A stretch of 64,000 bases of DNA from DASYTH01 sp035762905 (GCF_035762905.1 NZ_DASUCC010000076.1:1-64000), one strand, 5' to 3'; shown: positions 34,094-42,941, numbered from the stretch's first letter. Made by a program: numbers and translations. Notes: a model not told the origin generated them from the sequence alone.

Positions 34094-35040
34094 TCCCTTT
34101 CGTCGTTACCGTGCTGGCCGAGACCCAGCTTGATCGCAGCCTGATGGATGTGCCCGGCGAGCCGGACATCCAGCCCGCCGCCGCCGAAGAGTTCGACCAG
34201 GATGATGTCGTCGATGTCCGGGCGGTATTCGTCGCCGAGCACGTTTCCGAGCTCACCGTCGATCCGCCGCTGATAGCGCCACCGCGGTTCGCGGCGGTGC
34301 CAGCCCTCGTGTTGCCGCGCCGTATCCGGCCCGTTCGATCCGGACATGTGCTGGCGCACGAACTTCCGGTGCTGGTTGTGCTCCATCAGTTCGAGGTCGT
34401 CGACGTAGACGTGGTCGACCTGGGCCAGCAGCTCGTCCGGCAGGTCCCGCCGGGTGGCGTTGACCAGCAACACACCCGGATGCAGCACGGGCATGTCCAG
34501 CCGTTCCCAGCCGAGCTCGGCGACCACAACCAGATTGGCGCCCAACGCGGCCCGGCGGGCATCGTCGGCATCGGACACCACGATGCCGGCCAGCTCCAGC
34601 TCGTCACGCAGTCCCCAGCCGGCGTCCGGCCCGGACTCGACGACGGCCGGATGCACCGCCGCGTGACTGACGTTCGGCACGTACCGGGCGATCACGCTGA
34701 GGTGCAGCTGGGCAGCGACTGCCGAGCCGAACACCGCGGCGGTCACCACGCGTGGCTCGAGGAATGTCCGGGAGGCGAGCCCGGTCAGTCCGGCCAGACA
34801 GATCATCTGCAGGCTCGGCGCCGGCATCAGGCAGACCTGCCCGGTTTCCACGTCCTCCACCGCGGTCAGCTCGCCGGCCGCCGCACCTTCGGTGTGCGGA
34901 ACGAGCCGGTACCCACGGGGTCGGCCGGCGGCTCCATTTGCCCGCCGGGTCAACTCGTGCGCCACCACATCGAGCAGATCGATGGTCTCCAGGGCACGCA
35001 GCATGTCGCTGTGCCGTAGGCGCATCGGAACGTTCTTCAT
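34090..35040 (-). CDS. divergent ornithine cyclodeaminase/mu-crystallin-like protein
   Basis: 316 residues. Weak family resemblance: an N-terminal helix of OCD type (LRALETIDLLDVVAHEL), then VVTAAVFGSAVAAQLHLSVIARYVPNV, like the Rossmann entry and TGxQA region of OCD proteins. The usual Lys-containing substrate loop between them appears shortened, so cyclodeaminase activity is doubtful. In an ornithine-consuming piperazate cluster an OCD-fold imine reductase or a regulatory role is possible. The stop overlaps the SARP start, so the two are translationally coupled. Confidence 0.5.
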   Translation of the reverse strand: MKNVPMRLRHSDMLRALETIDLLDVVAHELTRRANGAAGRPRGYRLVPHTEGAAAGELTAVEDVETGQVCLMPAPSLQMICLAGLTGLASRTFLEPRVVTAAVFGSAVAAQLHLSVIARYVPNVSHAAVHPAVVESGPDAGWGLRDELELAGIVVSDADDARRAALGANLVVVAELGWERLDMPVLHPGVLLVNATRRDLPDELLAQVDHVYVDDLELMEHNQHRKFVRQHMSGSNGPDTARQHEGWHRREPRWRYQRRIDGELGNVLGDEYRPDIDDIILVELFGGGGLDVRLAGHIHQAAIKLGLGQHGNDERE

Positions 35041-35100
35041 GACTCACCGCTCGCTAGTTATCCCAGACCAGATCGTCTGCACCTCATCGTCAACGGCCCG

Positions 35101-35133
35101 CTCCTCAACCGCTCCTCAACCGATCCTCAGCTC
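35101..35133. promoter_or_regulatory. SARP-type direct-repeat array, 11-bp period
   Basis: CTCCTCAACCG occurs twice back to back (35101-35111, 35112-35122), followed in phase by a degenerate copy, ATCCTCAGCTC (35123-35133). Repeats at exactly 11 bp are the hallmark of SARP binding sites. The array lies between the divergent OCD-like/SARP operon (start 35040) and the repeat-peptide gene (start 35240); on the plus strand a TAGCCG -10-like element follows after about 8 bp. Either or both promoters could be the target. Confidence 0.65.
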
Positions 35134-35239
35134 TCAGGAGTAGCCGTGAGCGAGTGAAGCGTAGATCAGGATCGCCGGACTGTGTGCTTCAGCCCAGATC
35201 GAGAACGGCTCGAAATCCAAACAAATCTGGGAGAACACC

Positions 35240-35548
35240 ATGAGCATCAAGGGCGCCATCCTGACCGCCGCCGGCGCGACCCTGTTCCTGCTGTCCCTGC
35301 CCGCAACCGCATCGGCGGATTCCGCGGATTCGATGAGCAGTGCACCGGCGTTATCCGCTCCCGCCGGCGCCGTCGAGGACGACTGGCCGTGGGACGGTCC
35401 CCAGCCGAATAGCGACGACTGGCCGTGGGACGCTCCCCAGGCAAATGGCGACGACTGGCCGTGGGATGGGCCGGCGCCCAATGGCGACGACTGGCCGTGG
35501 GACGGCCCCAGCCCGAACAGCGACGACTGGCCGTGGGACCGGCCCTGA
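35240..35548 (+). CDS. secreted tandem-repeat peptide, five DDWPWD units
   Basis: 102 residues from ATG after a GGGAGA site. A Sec signal peptide (LTAAGATLFLLSLPATASA, cleavage near residue 26) is followed by a short Ser/Ala spacer. Five 12-residue units start DDWPWD, each linked by G/A-P-x-x-N-S/G, and the last ends DDWPWDRP. The mature peptide is rich in Asp, Trp and Pro, with no Cys. Leu38 is a rare TTA codon (35351-35353), implying bldA-type control. I do not recognise the family. It could be a multi-core ribosomal peptide precursor, a metal- or cation-binding surface peptide, or an immunity/decoy factor. It lies inside the NRPS cluster, next to SARP-type repeats. Confidence 0.8.
   Translation: MSIKGAILTAAGATLFLLSLPATASADSADSMSSAPALSAPAGAVEDDWPWDGPQPNSDDWPWDAPQANGDDWPWDGPAPNGDDWPWDGPSPNSDDWPWDRP
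35378..35545. repeat. five tandem 36-bp coding repeats
   Basis: Units start at 35378, 35414, 35450, 35486 and 35522. The first 17 bases (GACGACTGGCCGTGGGA) are identical in all five, including synonymous positions, while the linker half varies. The last unit is cut short by the stop codon. Confidence 0.95.
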
Positions 35549-35560
35549 CATTCGCCTCCG

Positions 35561-38500
35561 TTATCCGCGCTGCCCCGAGATGTCCTCGGTGAGCAGCGCG
35601 GATTTCATTTCCTCGAGTTGAAGCAGCAGTTGTGTCGACTGCTTCGAATCGATTCCGGACAGCACGTTCTGTGCCTGTTCCAGTACATTCTGCGCCTGCT
35701 GGGCCTCGCCCGCCGCATCGTGCAGCTCGAGTTGCAGAATGTAGGTTCTGGCCATCCAGATCGCGGCACCCAGCCGGCTGAACAGTTCCCGCGCCTTCTC
35801 CAGATGCCGGGCCGCGGTGGTGTTGTCCACCCGGACGATCGCGATTTCGCCGAGCGAGTACCGCGACTGGCCCTCGACCTGCTGTTCGCCGGTCCGTTCC
35901 GCGAGGTCCAGGGCGAGCGCCAGGGTCGCCTCGGCGGCGTCCAGCCGGCCCTCGTCCCGCCGGACCATGCCGAGCCCGTAGAGCACGTACGCCTCGCCCA
36001 CCCGGTCGCCGGTCTCCCGAACCGTGCGCAGCACGTCGGTCAGCGACTTGCGGGACAGCGCCAGCTGGCCGGTCCGGCGGTACAGCTCGGCAAGGCGGCA
36101 CACCACATGCGCCTCACCGCGGCGGTAGTTCGCGGTCCGGCACAGTTCCAGCGCCTCCCGCAGCAGTTCCTGCGCCTCGGGGAAGTCGCCCTCGTCGATC
36201 TCGTACCGGGCCAGGGCGGTGAGGATGCTGGCCTGGCCGATGAGGTCGCCGACGGTGCGCATCATGGCCAGCGCGTCGGTGTACCTGGCGAGCATCGCGT
36301 CGAAGTTGCCGCGCAGCCGGTCCACGTTGGCGGCGTTGCGCAGCACCAGTGCCTGGCCGTGCAGGTTCCCGTCCGCCTCGAACATCTCCAGTGCCTGGGC
36401 GAACATCACGGCGGCGTCGTCGAGCTGCTTCTGGTTGTAATGCAACGACCCTCGGGAGTACAGCATCGCCGCGGTTCCGGTGCGGTTGCCGGCCCGCCGG
36501 GCCGTGGCGAGGGCCAGCTCGGCGGTCTTGCGCCAGTCGTCGAGGTAGCCGCGGACCTCGAACAGGCTCACGGCCGTGAGCGCCAGATCCCAGCAGGTCT
36601 CGTCCAAGCCGGCCGCGGCCGCCTGCTGGATCGCCGACACCAGGCAGATCCGCTCGTTCTCCAGCCAGTCCATCGGGTGGCCGATCGGGTCGTCATAGGC
36701 CCACTCGGCCAGCCGCAGCCGCGGCGCGGTGCCGTGCAGGATCGTGTAGTCCCCGCCGTACTCCTTGCGGTGCGCGTTCTCGACCAGCGCGAGCCAGCCG
36801 CTGAGCACCCGTTCCAACGCCGCTCGCCGCTCATCCTCCTTCTCCGACTCGGCAAGGCGTTCCTGCGCGTAGACCCGGATCAGGTCGTGGAACCGGTAGC
36901 GGATCTGCCCGACCGGATCGCGGACCGCGTCCAGCATCTGGGCTTCCACCAACCGTTCCAGCAGGTCCTCGGCCTCGGTCAGCTCGATGTCGAGCAGAGC
37001 CGCCGCGAGCCAGCCGGGCGCGTCCGGCACCTTGATCATCGCGAACAGCCGGAACAGCCGCTTGGCCTGCTCCGGCAGGCTGCGGTAGGTCAGCCCGATG
37101 CTGGACCGGATGGCCAGGCCCTGATGGCTGAGCTCGTCGAGCCGGCGGACCTCGTTCTTCAGCCGCCGGGCCAGGTCGCCGATCCGCCAGTGCGGCCGGG
37201 AAACCAGGCGGGCGCCGGCGATCCGCAGCGCCAGCGGCAGCCGGCCGCAGTAGGTGATCACCTCCGTGGTGGCCATCGGCTCGGCCTCCACCCGGTCCCG
37301 GCCGACGATCCGGGCCAGGAACTCGGCGGCGGTCGCCTCGTCGAACGTGTCGATGCCGATGAAGCTCGCGCCGGGCAGGCCGACCAGCCGGGCCCGGCTG
37401 GTCACCAGCACCGCACAGCTCGGGCTGCCCGGCAGCAACGGGATCACCTGCTGCTCGCTGGTCACGTCGTCGAGCACCAGCAGCAACCGCTTGCTGGCCA
37501 GCCGGCTGCGATACATCTCCACCCGCTCGACCAGGCCGTCCGGCATCAGCGAGCCGCGGACGCCGAGCGCGCGCAGGAACCGCGCCAGCAGCGCGAGCGG
37601 GCTCTCGTCGTCGCGAACTCCCTGCAGGTCGACGTAAATGTGCCCGTCCGGGAACGCATCGCCGAGCTCGTGCGCCACCCGCAGCGCCAGGGTCGACTTG
37701 CCGACGCCGCCCCGGCCGGAGATGGCCACCACCGGCACCGCGTACGGGGCGGTCGACTCCCCCGAGGCCAGGATCTGCCTGATCTCGTCGAGCAGATCCT
37801 CGCGGCCGACGAAGTCGGCGATGCTGCTCGGCAGCTGGCGCGGGATCACCGAGGGCTGCTCGGTTGCGGGCTCCTCGCCGGCCTCCGGCAGGTCCAGCGA
37901 CGGGTCGCCGCTGAGCACGGCGCGCTCCAGATCGCGCAGTTCCTGGCCGGGCTCGATGCCCACCTCGTTGGTCAGCACGGTGCGGGCCCGCCGGTACACC
38001 TCGAGCGCCTCGGCCTGCCGCCCGGAGCGGTACATGGCCAGCATCAGGAACCCGTACAGCCGCTCGCGCCAGGGATGCTCGGCGATCAGCGCCTGCAGTT
38101 CGCCGGTGATGTCGACGTGCCGGCCGAGCTCGAGCTCCAGCCGCACCAGTTCCTCGGTCGCGGTGAGCCGGGACTCCTCGAGCACGGACGCGGCGTTGCG
38201 CACGATGTCGCTCTGGATGCCGTCGCAGGCCGGTCCTCGCCACAGGTTCAGCGCGCTGCGCATGGTCTCGGCCGCGGCCGCCAGCTGGCCCTCCGCAGCC
38301 TGCTGGTGCGCGGCCGCGATCAGGCTGCTGAACCGGGTGCTGTCCAGGTCGTCGTCGGGAATGTCGAGCAGGTAGCCGGAGGACCGGGTCTTGATCGCGT
38401 CCGGCCGGCCGGCATCCCCGAGCAGCTTGCGCAGGGCCGAGATGGACGTCTGGATCTGGCCACGCGCGGTCGGTGGCGGATCGTCGGCCCAGACCACGTC

Positions 38501-38635
38501 GATGAGCTGGTCCATCGAGGCCACCCGGTGAACGCGCAGCGCGAGGATGGCCAACACGACCTGCTCGCGCGGCCCACCGATCTTCAACAACCGGCGCTCC
38601 GCAGTGAGCTCGAGAGGCCCGAGAATCCTCAACAC
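35561..38635 (-). CDS. large AfsR-type regulator (SARP-NB-ARC-TPR)
   Basis: About 1024 residues from the GTG at 38635, which gives the typical start VLRILGPLEL and has GGGGGTGG upstream; a GTG 11 codons earlier is an alternative. Order: winged helix (about 1-90), BTAD (95-240), NB-ARC ATPase with Walker A SGRGGVGKST near 305-315 and Walker B LLLVLDD near 380, then C-terminal TPR units (about 690-980). AfsR-like proteins integrate phosphorylation or ligand signals with SARP-type DNA binding. The stop lies 12 bp beyond the convergent repeat-peptide gene. Confidence 0.9.
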   Translation of the reverse strand: MLRILGPLELTAERRLLKIGGPREQVVLAILALRVHRVASMDQLIDVVWADDPPPTARGQIQTSISALRKLLGDAGRPDAIKTRSSGYLLDIPDDDLDSTRFSSLIAAAHQQAAEGQLAAAAETMRSALNLWRGPACDGIQSDIVRNAASVLEESRLTATEELVRLELELGRHVDITGELQALIAEHPWRERLYGFLMLAMYRSGRQAEALEVYRRARTVLTNEVGIEPGQELRDLERAVLSGDPSLDLPEAGEEPATEQPSVIPRQLPSSIADFVGREDLLDEIRQILASGESTAPYAVPVVAISGRGGVGKSTLALRVAHELGDAFPDGHIYVDLQGVRDDESPLALLARFLRALGVRGSLMPDGLVERVEMYRSRLASKRLLLVLDDVTSEQQVIPLLPGSPSCAVLVTSRARLVGLPGASFIGIDTFDEATAAEFLARIVGRDRVEAEPMATTEVITYCGRLPLALRIAGARLVSRPHWRIGDLARRLKNEVRRLDELSHQGLAIRSSIGLTYRSLPEQAKRLFRLFAMIKVPDAPGWLAAALLDIELTEAEDLLERLVEAQMLDAVRDPVGQIRYRFHDLIRVYAQERLAESEKEDERRAALERVLSGWLALVENAHRKEYGGDYTILHGTAPRLRLAEWAYDDPIGHPMDWLENERICLVSAIQQAAAAGLDETCWDLALTAVSLFEVRGYLDDWRKTAELALATARRAGNRTGTAAMLYSRGSLHYNQKQLDDAAVMFAQALEMFEADGNLHGQALVLRNAANVDRLRGNFDAMLARYTDALAMMRTVGDLIGQASILTALARYEIDEGDFPEAQELLREALELCRTANYRRGEAHVVCRLAELYRRTGQLALSRKSLTDVLRTVRETGDRVGEAYVLYGLGMVRRDEGRLDAAEATLALALDLAERTGEQQVEGQSRYSLGEIAIVRVDNTTAARHLEKARELFSRLGAAIWMARTYILQLELHDAAGEAQQAQNVLEQAQNVLSGIDSKQSTQLLLQLEEMKSALLTEDISGQRG

Positions 38636-38892
38636 CGACGACCACCCCCGGACGGACGCGATGCTCACGCCTACATTCGGCGGACCACAACCCCCTGGGC
38701 CATATCCCAGTCCACCTGAACAGGTCCGATGCTTGGTGAGTAGCGTACACCAGCACCGGATTCATTCAGGCGTTAAGTTCCGTGATTATACGTGAACCGC
38801 AAAAATTGCACAGACCCGATGCGGTATTGGGAATGCGTGCTGCCGGCCGTTCGGGCGGCTCGACTGCTGCCGATCGCCGTAAGTCCGCCCCA

Positions 38893-40122
38893 TCAGGCGG
38901 CGGGCCGGACGTACGATCGGCCGGCCGCGTTCGGCCCGGCCGGGCGCACCGACATCGACCGCACTCCGGTGAACTCGGGCGATCGGAAGAAAACCGGCGA
39001 ACGGTCCGGATCGACCCGCAGGTCGGGGAAGTAGTCCATGAGCAGGTTGAACATGATTCGAGTTTCGATCCGCACCAACTGCGCGCCGACGCAGTAGTAG
39101 GCGCCCCGGCCGAACCCCAGATGGGGGTTGGGGTTGCGCAGGACGTCGAACTCGTCGGGGTCGGTGAACTGTCGTGGATCCCGGTTGGCCGCACCGAACC
39201 ACAACATCACCAACTGGTCCTTGGCAATCCGGTGCCCGCCGAGCCGCACGTCGACGTTGGTGGCCCGGAACGAGACGTTGGCCGGGGTCACGAACCGCAT
39301 GCTCTCCTCGAGCATGCCGGGTACCAGCGAGCGGTCCGCGCGCACCAGGGCGGCCTGGTCCGGGAACGACTCCAGGCAGAGCAGCGCGTTGCCGGACAGC
39401 ATCGGGGTGGCCAGGCGGCCGGCGCCGAGGATGCTGATCGCGAAGTTGATGATCTGGTCCCGGGTCAGCGCGGTGCCGTCCAGCTTGCGGAACCCGGCCA
39501 GCAGGCTGAGCAGATCATCGCGCGGCTCACGGACCCGCTCGTCGACGTACTTGCCGACGAACTCGCGCAGCGGAGCCAGCGGTGCGGTCAGGCCGTCGAA
39601 GTAGTCCTCGCCGGAGTCGAGGGTGCTCATCTCCCCCTCGTAGTCCATCGCCTGGTCCTTCACCCGCAACACCTCGCGCTCCTCCACCGGGGTGCCGAGC
39701 AGCTCGCTGAAGGCGATCGCGGACACGTCCTCGACGAAGTCGCCCAGCAGGTCGAACCGGTCCAGGCCGGCAAGGTCGTCGACGAGCTCCCTGGCCAGCT
39801 CGCGGATCCGCCCCTCGAGACCGTCCAGTGCCTTCGGGGTGAACGCCCGGCCGACCTGGCCGCGGATGTGCGTGTGCTCCGGCCCGGTCATCTGCGACAT
39901 GTCGCCCTCGACGTACTGCGCGGCCTCCGCACTGAGGTCGAACAGCCGCGTGCAGTTGGGCGTGTAAGCCTCGGGATCGTTCAGCACCTCGACGATCTCC
40001 GGGTAGCCGTAGACGTTCCAGCGGCCGAGCGCCTCGTCGAACTCGACCGGCGCCTTCGGTGGCGCGCCGTGTAACCAGAACCGGTCCGCACTGAATCCCC
40101 ACCGGTGGGCAAAGTCGGTCAT
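38893..40122 (-). CDS. cytochrome P450 (cluster, second of pair)
   Basis: 409 residues, ATG after GAAGGA. Haem loop FGRGAYYCVG near 345-354 with the ligand Cys; the usual His two before the Cys is Tyr. The I-helix reads GAGRLATP, so the acid-alcohol pair of the consensus AGxxT is replaced by Leu-Ala. Similarity with the upstream P450 is high along the whole chain, so they are tandem duplicates. Likely tailors a carrier-bound amino acid or the peptide. It follows the first P450 by 44 bp, which contain a 13-bp direct repeat. Confidence 0.88.
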   Translation of the reverse strand: MTDFAHRWGFSADRFWLHGAPPKAPVEFDEALGRWNVYGYPEIVEVLNDPEAYTPNCTRLFDLSAEAAQYVEGDMSQMTGPEHTHIRGQVGRAFTPKALDGLEGRIRELARELVDDLAGLDRFDLLGDFVEDVSAIAFSELLGTPVEEREVLRVKDQAMDYEGEMSTLDSGEDYFDGLTAPLAPLREFVGKYVDERVREPRDDLLSLLAGFRKLDGTALTRDQIINFAISILGAGRLATPMLSGNALLCLESFPDQAALVRADRSLVPGMLEESMRFVTPANVSFRATNVDVRLGGHRIAKDQLVMLWFGAANRDPRQFTDPDEFDVLRNPNPHLGFGRGAYYCVGAQLVRIETRIMFNLLMDYFPDLRVDPDRSPVFFRSPEFTGVRSMSVRPAGPNAAGRSYVRPAA

Positions 40123-40166
40123 GGTCGTCCTTCTGTTGGTTCCAAGCTGTTGGTTCCAAACGGTGG

Positions 40167-41357
40167 TTACCTGCGCACCCAGACCGAACGCACACCGGTG
40201 AAATCCGGGGAACCGAAGAAGGCCGGGGCGACGTCCGGGTCGACCCGCAGGTCCGGGCAACGGTCCAGGAGCAGGTTGAACACGATCCGGGTCTCGATCC
40301 GGATCATCCGCCGGCCAAGGCAGAAATGGTCACCGTGGCCGAACCCGAGATGCGGGTTGGGATCGCGCGTGACGTCGAACCTGCCGGGATCGCCGAACCG
40401 GCGCGGATCCCGGTTGGCCGCACCGAACCACACCCGGACCAGTTGGTCGGCGGGGATGGTCCGGCCGGCGATCTGCGCGGCCACGGTGGTGGCCCGGTAG
40501 GTGGCGGCGGCCGGAGTCAGGAACCGCATCGTCTCCTCGAGCATGCCCGGCACCAGCGAGCGGTCCGTGCGCACCCGGACCGCCTGATCAGGGAACGACT
40601 CCAGGCACAGCGTCGCGTTTCCGATCAGCAACGGGGTGGACAGGTGCCCGGCGCCGAGCATCCCGATCACGAAGTTGATGATCTGGTCCCGGGACAGCGG
40701 CGTGCCGTCCAGCTTGCGGACACCGACCAGCAGGCTGAGCAGATCCTTGCGGGGCTGCCGGATCCGCCGGTCGATGTGCGCGCCGAGCATGTCCCGCAAC
40801 GGCTGCAACGGCGCGGTGAGGTTGTCGAAGTAGTCCGCACCCTCGCTCGTCGCCACCGTGGCCAGCTGCGCTTCGGCGTCCATGTTCTGGTCTATCAGGG
40901 CGAACAGCGCCCGGTCCTCGGCCGGGATGCCCAGCAGCTCGCAGAAGACGATCCCGGACAGGTCGCCGACGAACTCGCCGAGCAGGTCGAACCGGTCCCG
41001 TCCGGCCAGGTTGTCCAGCAGTCCGCCGGCCACCTCATGCACCCGCGGTTCGAGGTCGGCCATGGCGGTCGCGCCGAACGCCGTGGCGACCTGCTCGCGC
41101 AGGTGCGCATGCTGTGCACCGGTCATCTGCGTCAGGTCGCCGTCGATGTACTTCGCCGTCTGTTCATCGAGGTTGAACAGCCGCGCGGAGTCGGTCGAGA
41201 ACGCATCGGGATTGTTGAGAACCTCAAGCGCCTCCGGATATCCATATACATGCCAGAGTCCGAGGCTTTCGTCGAACTCGACCAACTCCTCGGGCAACCC
41301 GTCGTACAGCCAGAATTTGTCCGGGCCGAAACCCCACCGCTCAGCGAAACCGGCCAT
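40167..41357 (-). CDS. cytochrome P450 (cluster, first of pair)
   Basis: 396 residues from ATG 41357. The haem loop FGHGDHFCLG near 345-354 is canonical. The I-helix reads GAGHLSTP, with Leu-Ser in place of the conserved acid-Thr pair. Start region FAERWGFGPDKFWLYDG matches its neighbour. It is divergent from the ornithine N-hydroxylase gene, so both share the 288-bp promoter region. A role in oxidising an NRPS-bound residue is likely but not proven. Confidence 0.9.
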   Translation of the reverse strand: MAGFAERWGFGPDKFWLYDGLPEELVEFDESLGLWHVYGYPEALEVLNNPDAFSTDSARLFNLDEQTAKYIDGDLTQMTGAQHAHLREQVATAFGATAMADLEPRVHEVAGGLLDNLAGRDRFDLLGEFVGDLSGIVFCELLGIPAEDRALFALIDQNMDAEAQLATVATSEGADYFDNLTAPLQPLRDMLGAHIDRRIRQPRKDLLSLLVGVRKLDGTPLSRDQIINFVIGMLGAGHLSTPLLIGNATLCLESFPDQAVRVRTDRSLVPGMLEETMRFLTPAAATYRATTVAAQIAGRTIPADQLVRVWFGAANRDPRRFGDPGRFDVTRDPNPHLGFGHGDHFCLGRRMIRIETRIVFNLLLDRCPDLRVDPDVAPAFFGSPDFTGVRSVWVRR

Positions 41358-41549
41358 CAGCTTTCCTTGCCATACAGCCACATGAGCCTGACCACCTCAC
41401 GATGGCAGCCGCGCCCGCGCCCAGTCCATCGATTGTCGCCGGTGCGGGCGAAGCGTCGCGTCGTCCTGTCGGCAGGACAGGACGCCCCCGCTATGACGCC
41501 CACCGGTCAATCTTTACAGATCCGCCTCCGAGGCTCCATTGGCGCCTGA

Positions 41550-41566
41550 GTTGAACAATGTAAAAC
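41550..41566. promoter_or_regulatory. 17-bp cluster operator candidate (copy 3, weaker)
   Basis: GTTGAACAATGTAAAAC matches CTTGnACAnTGTnCAAG at most left-half positions but only partly at right. It lies 80 bp before the ornithine hydroxylase start. A second inverted repeat, CAATGT with ACATTG, spans 41556-41580, and GTCCTG/CAGGAC occurs near 41464-41480. This 288-bp divergent gap carries no gene. Confidence 0.4.
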
Positions 41567-41645
41567 TAGTCCATACATTGGATTACGAAACTGACCCTCG
41601 AAGGTGCGGCAGAGCCCGTCATGGCTGTGCGGCAAGGAGATTCTT

Positions 41646-42941
41646 ATGGGTACGCCTGAACACGAGATGTACGACGTGGTTGGCATCGGGTTCGGCCCGT
41701 CTAATCTGTCGCTTGCCGTCGCACTGGACGAACACCCGGGGAACGTCGGGGGACGTCCGATCTCCTCGGCGTTCTTCGAGCGGCAGCCGTCGTTCGGCTG
41801 GCACCGCAACATGCTGCTGCCGGACGCGACCATGCAGATTTCGTTCCTCAAGGACCTGGCCACGTTCCGCAACCCGTCGTCGCGGTTCAGCTTCGTGTCC
41901 TACCTGCACGACGCCGGCCGGCTGGTGCAGTTCGTCAACAACCAGGACTTCTTCCCGACCCGGCAGGAGTTCCACCAGTACCTGGAATGGGCCGCGGCCA
42001 GCCTGTCCGACCGGGTCTCGTACAACTCCGACGTCCGGGCGATCCGGCTGCCGCCAGGGACGTCGCCGGGATCGGCCGACTACATCCAGGTCGAGGTGGC
42101 CGACCGCGGCGGGGGCGGCGAGCGGTTGGTCAACGCGCGCAACGTGGTCATCTCGACCGGGCTGGTGCCGCGGATGCCGGCCGGCATCGAGGTCGACGAC
42201 CGGGTCTGGCACACCTCCGAGTTCCTGGACCGGTACGGCCGGATCAATCCGGACGACATCAAGGGCGTCGCGGTGATCGGCGCCGGCCAGAGCGCGGCCG
42301 AGATCACCCGGTTCCTGCACGACAACGTGCCGCACGCGCAGATCTACGCGATCATGCCGTCCTACGGTTACGCCGTCGCCGACGACACCCCGTTCGCCAA
42401 CCAGGTGTTCGATCCCGGCGCGGTCGACGAGTACTACAACGGCACCGACCAGACCCGGGAAGCCTTCTGGCGCTACCACAAGAACACCAACTACTCGGTC
42501 GTCGACGACGACGTGATCCGGGACCTGTTCCGGCGCACCTACGGCGAGCGCGTCCGCAACTCCCAGCGGCTGAACTTCCTGAACCTGACCCGGGTCGCCG
42601 CGGTCAAGCGGGCCGGCACCGAGACCCGGGTCAAGGTGCAGTCGCTGATCGACAACGATCCGCAGGAACTGTCCGTCGACGTGGTGGTGTTCGCCACCGG
42701 CTACGACGCCATGGAACCCACCGCCCTGCTCGGCGACCTGGACCAGTACTGCCTGCGCGATTCGTCCGGCCGTCTGCGCGTGGAGCGCGACTACCGCGTC
42801 GTCACCTCGGGGCTGCCGTGCGGGATCTACCTGCAGGGCGGTACCGAGCACACCCACGGCCTGTCGGCGTCCCTGCTGTCCAACATCGCCATCCGCGGCG
42901 GGGAGATCGCCGACTCCCTGCTCCGCCGCCGCGCGGCCTGA
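41646..42941 (+). CDS. L-ornithine N5-monooxygenase (KtzI/SidA family)
   Basis: 431 residues, ATG after AAGGAG. FAD motif GIGFGPSNL (about 13-21), NADPH motif GVAVIGAGQSAAEI (near 214-227), substrate-site stretch NTNYSVVDDDV (near 282) and the family C-terminal ATGYDAMEP and GLSASLLSN motifs. It uses FAD, NADPH and O2 to hydroxylate the side-chain amine of ornithine (or lysine). With the KtzT-like gene it would supply N5-hydroxyornithine for piperazate; a hydroxamate siderophore is the alternative. Converges with the NRPS gene, 18 bp between stops. Confidence 0.92.
   Translation: MGTPEHEMYDVVGIGFGPSNLSLAVALDEHPGNVGGRPISSAFFERQPSFGWHRNMLLPDATMQISFLKDLATFRNPSSRFSFVSYLHDAGRLVQFVNNQDFFPTRQEFHQYLEWAAASLSDRVSYNSDVRAIRLPPGTSPGSADYIQVEVADRGGGGERLVNARNVVISTGLVPRMPAGIEVDDRVWHTSEFLDRYGRINPDDIKGVAVIGAGQSAAEITRFLHDNVPHAQIYAIMPSYGYAVADDTPFANQVFDPGAVDEYYNGTDQTREAFWRYHKNTNYSVVDDDVIRDLFRRTYGERVRNSQRLNFLNLTRVAAVKRAGTETRVKVQSLIDNDPQELSVDVVVFATGYDAMEPTALLGDLDQYCLRDSSGRLRVERDYRVVTSGLPCGIYLQGGTEHTHGLSASLLSNIAIRGGEIADSLLRRRAA

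Noticed and set aside
35378..35545. Possible CRISPR-like array from 36-bp repeats
   Set aside because: Units are contiguous, in frame with a signal-peptide ORF, and have no unique spacers or cas genes.
40133..40159. 13-bp direct repeat between the two P450 genes
   Set aside because: Only two copies in a 44-bp gap; more likely slippage near the ribosome site than a regulatory element.
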